A stretch of DNA of 9,922 bases from Desulfobacteraceae bacterium (lineage in GTDB: Bacteria > Desulfobacterota > Desulfobulbia > Desulfobulbales > Desulfobulbaceae), in NCBI GenBank assembly GCA_022837185.1, contig JALHJD010000091.1, positions 1 to 9,922 of the forward strand, written 5' to 3'. The first letter of the stretch is position 1. Each line of letters starts with the position of its first letter. The translations under genes and the position numbers were made by a program. The notes beneath the pieces were generated by a model, which worked only from the letters and a program-made list of their open reading frames with translations, was not told where the DNA came from and searched no databases. Of this stretch, positions 7,463 through 9,922 are shown one piece after another.

Positions 7463-7532
7463 ACACCAACGGAGACGAACGGCGGACAGCGGGACGGTTT
7501 CCGCCTGCTGGCCCTGAACCTGAACGGAGTGT
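7463..7532 (+). other. acsC-fdh gap, no terminator seen
   Basis: This 70-base spacer has no stem followed by T-run and no recognisable promoter, so transcription probably continues from acsC into the next gene. GGAG at 7526-7529 stands three bases before ATG 7533, a short spacing. No better start was found close by, and the encoded [2Fe-2S] domain begins immediately (TTVQLTIDGNEI). Confidence 0.5.
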
Positions 7533-9922
7533 ATGACCACTGTACAACTGACCATCGACGGCAATGAAATCCTTGCCGAAAAGGGATTGACCATCCTTGA
7601 AGTCGCCAAGCGCTCCGGCATAGCAATCCCCACCCTCTGTTACGTCAAGGGAACCCTGGCCGACAACCCCTGCAACATCTGTGTTGTCGAAGTGGCTGAT
7701 TACAGGCGGCACGGTCTTACGTCGGTCCTGCCGGTCGAGGGTCTTTTCCGGGCCTGTTCCACCCTTGCCCTGGACGGCATGGACATCGCGACGGCATCCA
7801 GGACCGTCACCGACTTCCGCCAGCAGCGGCTGGCCGCCATCTCCCGCACCCATTTCGGCGACTGCAAGGCTCCCTGCAATCTTACCTGCCCGGGACAGAT
7901 CAACGTTCAGGGCTACATCGCCCACATCGCCAAGGGCGAATACGAAGAAGCCCTGCGCCTGGTCATGGAGCGCAATCCGGTACCGTTCTCCGTGGGCCGG
8001 GTCTGCCCCAGGTTCTGCGAAACCCGCTGCCGGCGCATTCTGGTTGACGACCCGATTCACATCAACCATCTCAAGCGCTTTGTTGCCGACTGGTGCATGA
8101 CCCACGAGATCAACCTGAACATCCCCCGGGAAAAACCGACAGGCAAGCGGATCGCGGTGATCGGCGGGGGGCCGGCCGGGTTGACCGCCGCCTATTTTCT
8201 CACCCGGCGGGGGCATGACATCACCATTTTCGAAGCCGCTCCCAAGCTGGGAGGAGCCCTGCGCTACGGCCACCCGGAGTACAGTATTCCCAGGGAGGTC
8301 CTGGAGTACGAAATCAACACCATCCTCCGGATGGGCATCTCCATCCGCCTGAACCAGGAATGGGGCAGGCATTTCACCATCCGGGATCTCCGGGACCAGG
8401 GTTTTGACGCGGTGTTCATCGGCATCGGCGCCTGCATTGACGAACCGCTGGAAATCCCATGTTCCCAGAAGCCCCATGTGTATCGCGCCATCGAGTTCCT
8501 GCGCCTGGTCAATGAAGGGAAACACATTGAACTGGGCCGGCGGGCGGCGGTCATCGGCGGCAACAACACGGCCATGGAGGTCGCCCGAAGCCTTCTGCGC
8601 CTGGGCGTCAACGACGTCACCATCATCTACCCCCGGGCCAAGATCGAAATGCCGGCCAATCAGCGCAATATCCGCGAGGCGGAGCGGGAAGGCGTCAAGT
8701 TTCTGCTCATGGCCTCCCCCATCGAAATATGCGGGCCATCCGAGGAGGACAGCAGGCTGCGGCTCGACCTGATCAGGATGAAGCTGGGCGAGCCGGATGA
8801 ACGCGGCCGCCGGGAGCCGGTCCCCATCCCGGGCGCCAAGAACACCCTCTTTGTCGACACCATTGTTTCCTCCCTGGGACAGATGGCGGTCAAGGACCAT
8901 TTCATCGGCGGCGAGATCGAGGCCGGGATCGAACTGACCCCCAAAGGCAATATTGTCGCCAATCCCCGGAGCTCCCAGACCAGCGTCGACGGGGTCTTCG
9001 CCGGCGGCGACGCCGTGACCGGCCCGAAATCGGTCATCCAGGCCGTGGTCGCTGCCCGGAGGGCGGCGGACAACATCCACGCCTTTGTCATGGATAGTGA
9101 CAAGGAAACGCCGGAAAACAGGTTCAACTTCACCCGGGGCAAAACCTTTGACGACGTCGATCTGAAGAATTTTGAAGGCATCAACGTCAAGCTGCGGGAA
9201 AAAATGCCCGAGCGCCCGCCGGAAACAGCCATCCAGGACTTTGACGAAGTCAAGCTCGGCTACACGGAAAAAATGGCGGTCCGCGAGGCGTCCCGCTGCC
9301 TGTCCTGCGGCTGCAGCGCCTATGAACGGTGCGAGCTGAAACGGCTTGACGTCGAATACAACGTCAATATCCTTAAGACCGGCATGGGCATCAAGCCCCT
9401 GTACAAGATCGACGATTCCCATCCGGCCATCGTGGTCGACCGCAACAAGTGCATCTTCTGCCGCTGCTGTGAACGGTACTGCGAATATGACGCCCTGGAA
9501 CTGAGGGCAAGCAAGGTGGACGAACACGGCCGGCCCTACGGTCTGGAAATAGTGTTCAACGACAAGTGCGTTTCCTGCGGCAAATGCGTTGAGAACTGCC
9601 CCACCGGCGCTCTCAACAAGAAGAACCGGATCGTTCCCATCCAGGTCGAAGAGGTACAATCGATTCCCTCTACCTGTCCGTACTGCGGGACCGGCTGCCA
9701 GGTCCAGCTCAAGGTCAAGGGCAACACCCTGATGGAGGTCGGCGCCGATCCCGACAAGGCTCCCAACTACGGAGACCTGTGCGTCAAGGGACGGTTCGGG
9801 CATGCCTTCGTCCACCATCCGGACCGCCTGAAAACACCTCTGATCCGGCGGGAGCAGAGCGGGGCGCTCGAACCGGCAAGCTGGGCCGAGGCCCTGGACC
9901 TGAGGGAGGGGCACAAGGTCCT
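7533..9922 (+). CDS. Fused NAD(P)/FAD oxidoreductase and formate dehydrogenase-type molybdoenzyme (3' truncated)
   Basis: The frame is open for 796 codons to the window end. Domains in order: a NuoG-like [2Fe-2S] domain, residues 1-100 (Cys36, 47, 50, 75); a GltD-type N-terminal Fe-S region (Cys111, 115, 119, 158, 162, 166); a GltD/NfnB-like flavin module, 205-515, with an FAD Rossmann motif GGGPAG at 211-216, an NAD(P) motif GGNNTAMEVAR at 342-352 and a C-terminal FAD motif around GGDAV at 491; an extra Cys site (589, 592, 594, 600); two ferredoxin [4Fe-4S] motifs (640, 643, 646, 650 and 679, 682, 685, 689); and the start of a molybdopterin domain with its [4Fe-4S] motif CPYCGTGC (715, 718, 722) plus Cys750. 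CPYCGTGC is typical of formate dehydrogenase, and the Wood-Ljungdahl context supports CO2/formate interconversion with NAD(P)H and possibly ferredoxin. The catalytic Cys or Sec lies beyond the window, so the substrate is unproven. The last eight residues, after EALDL, do not look typical of the family. Confidence 0.88.
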   Translation, partial: MTTVQLTIDGNEILAEKGLTILEVAKRSGIAIPTLCYVKGTLADNPCNICVVEVADYRRHGLTSVLPVEGLFRACSTLALDGMDIATASRTVTDFRQQRLAAISRTHFGDCKAPCNLTCPGQINVQGYIAHIAKGEYEEALRLVMERNPVPFSVGRVCPRFCETRCRRILVDDPIHINHLKRFVADWCMTHEINLNIPREKPTGKRIAVIGGGPAGLTAAYFLTRRGHDITIFEAAPKLGGALRYGHPEYSIPREVLEYEINTILRMGISIRLNQEWGRHFTIRDLRDQGFDAVFIGIGACIDEPLEIPCSQKPHVYRAIEFLRLVNEGKHIELGRRAAVIGGNNTAMEVARSLLRLGVNDVTIIYPRAKIEMPANQRNIREAEREGVKFLLMASPIEICGPSEEDSRLRLDLIRMKLGEPDERGRREPVPIPGAKNTLFVDTIVSSLGQMAVKDHFIGGEIEAGIELTPKGNIVANPRSSQTSVDGVFAGGDAVTGPKSVIQAVVAARRAADNIHAFVMDSDKETPENRFNFTRGKTFDDVDLKNFEGINVKLREKMPERPPETAIQDFDEVKLGYTEKMAVREASRCLSCGCSAYERCELKRLDVEYNVNILKTGMGIKPLYKIDDSHPAIVVDRNKCIFCRCCERYCEYDALELRASKVDEHGRPYGLEIVFNDKCVSCGKCVENCPTGALNKKNRIVPIQVEEVQSIPSTCPYCGTGCQVQLKVKGNTLMEVGADPDKAPNYGDLCVKGRFGHAFVHHPDRLKTPLIRREQSGALEPASWAEALDLREGHKV

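Noticed and set aside
7395..9914. 839-codon open frame on the - strand opposite the fused dehydrogenase
   Set aside because: It lies opposite a + strand frame full of recognisable Fe-S, FAD and NAD(P) motifs and has the same antisense-type composition. The equal length of the two antisense frames is taken as coincidence.
9899..9922. Frameshift at the 3' end of the fused dehydrogenase
   Set aside because: The last residues (REGHKVL) look unlike typical formate dehydrogenases after the EALDL motif, but eight residues at a window edge are too few to support a frameshift.

Overview
The window carries one strand-coherent block of Wood-Ljungdahl (reductive acetyl-CoA) pathway genes, all on the + strand and separated by gaps of 148, 64, 77 and 70 bases. 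This fits a single operon that runs off both ends of the window. Third positions of coding codons are rich in G and C. The proteins are of the bacterial type: the acetyl-CoA synthase is about 735 residues with an N-terminal CODH-contacting region, and MetF is folate-dependent. Together with the operon layout this suggests an anaerobic bacterium, most likely Desulfobacterota (sulfate-reducing or syntrophic 'deltaproteobacteria'). The taxonomic call is inference; no rRNA or other marker gene is present.

Layout: (1) bases 1-921, the C-terminal half of the Ni-Fe carbon monoxide dehydrogenase (AcsA/CooS). (2) 1070-3757, one 895-codon frame joining a complete methylenetetrahydrofolate reductase (MetF) to a complete corrinoid iron-sulfur protein small subunit (AcsD) through about 285 residues of Ala/Glu/Lys/Pro-rich linker. 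An internal Shine-Dalgarno and ATG lie at 2209-2224, so AcsD may also be made alone. (3) 3822-6029, acetyl-CoA synthase AcsB with every A-cluster cysteine in place. (4) 6107-7462, the corrinoid iron-sulfur protein large subunit AcsC. (5) 7533 to the window end, the first 796 codons of a large fused enzyme: a [2Fe-2S] domain, a GltD/NfnB-like FAD-NAD(P) module, two [4Fe-4S] ferredoxin motifs and the start of a formate dehydrogenase-type molybdopterin domain. It has no stop codon inside the window.

How they work together: the last enzyme probably interconverts CO2 and formate using NAD(P)H and/or ferredoxin electrons, at the start of the methyl branch. MetF makes methyl-tetrahydrofolate at the end of that branch. 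AcsC/AcsD carry the methyl group on cobalamin, CODH supplies CO from CO2, and AcsB joins methyl, CO and CoA into acetyl-CoA; the route can also run in reverse to oxidise acetate. The methyltransferase AcsE, the middle methyl-branch enzymes and the nickel maturation ATPases are not in this window.

The two unusual points are the MetF-AcsD fusion with its retained internal start, and the single-chain flavin/Fe-S/molybdopterin enzyme. No mobile element, CRISPR array, tRNA or rRNA was seen, and no convincing promoter. No gene-free stretch exceeds 148 bases.
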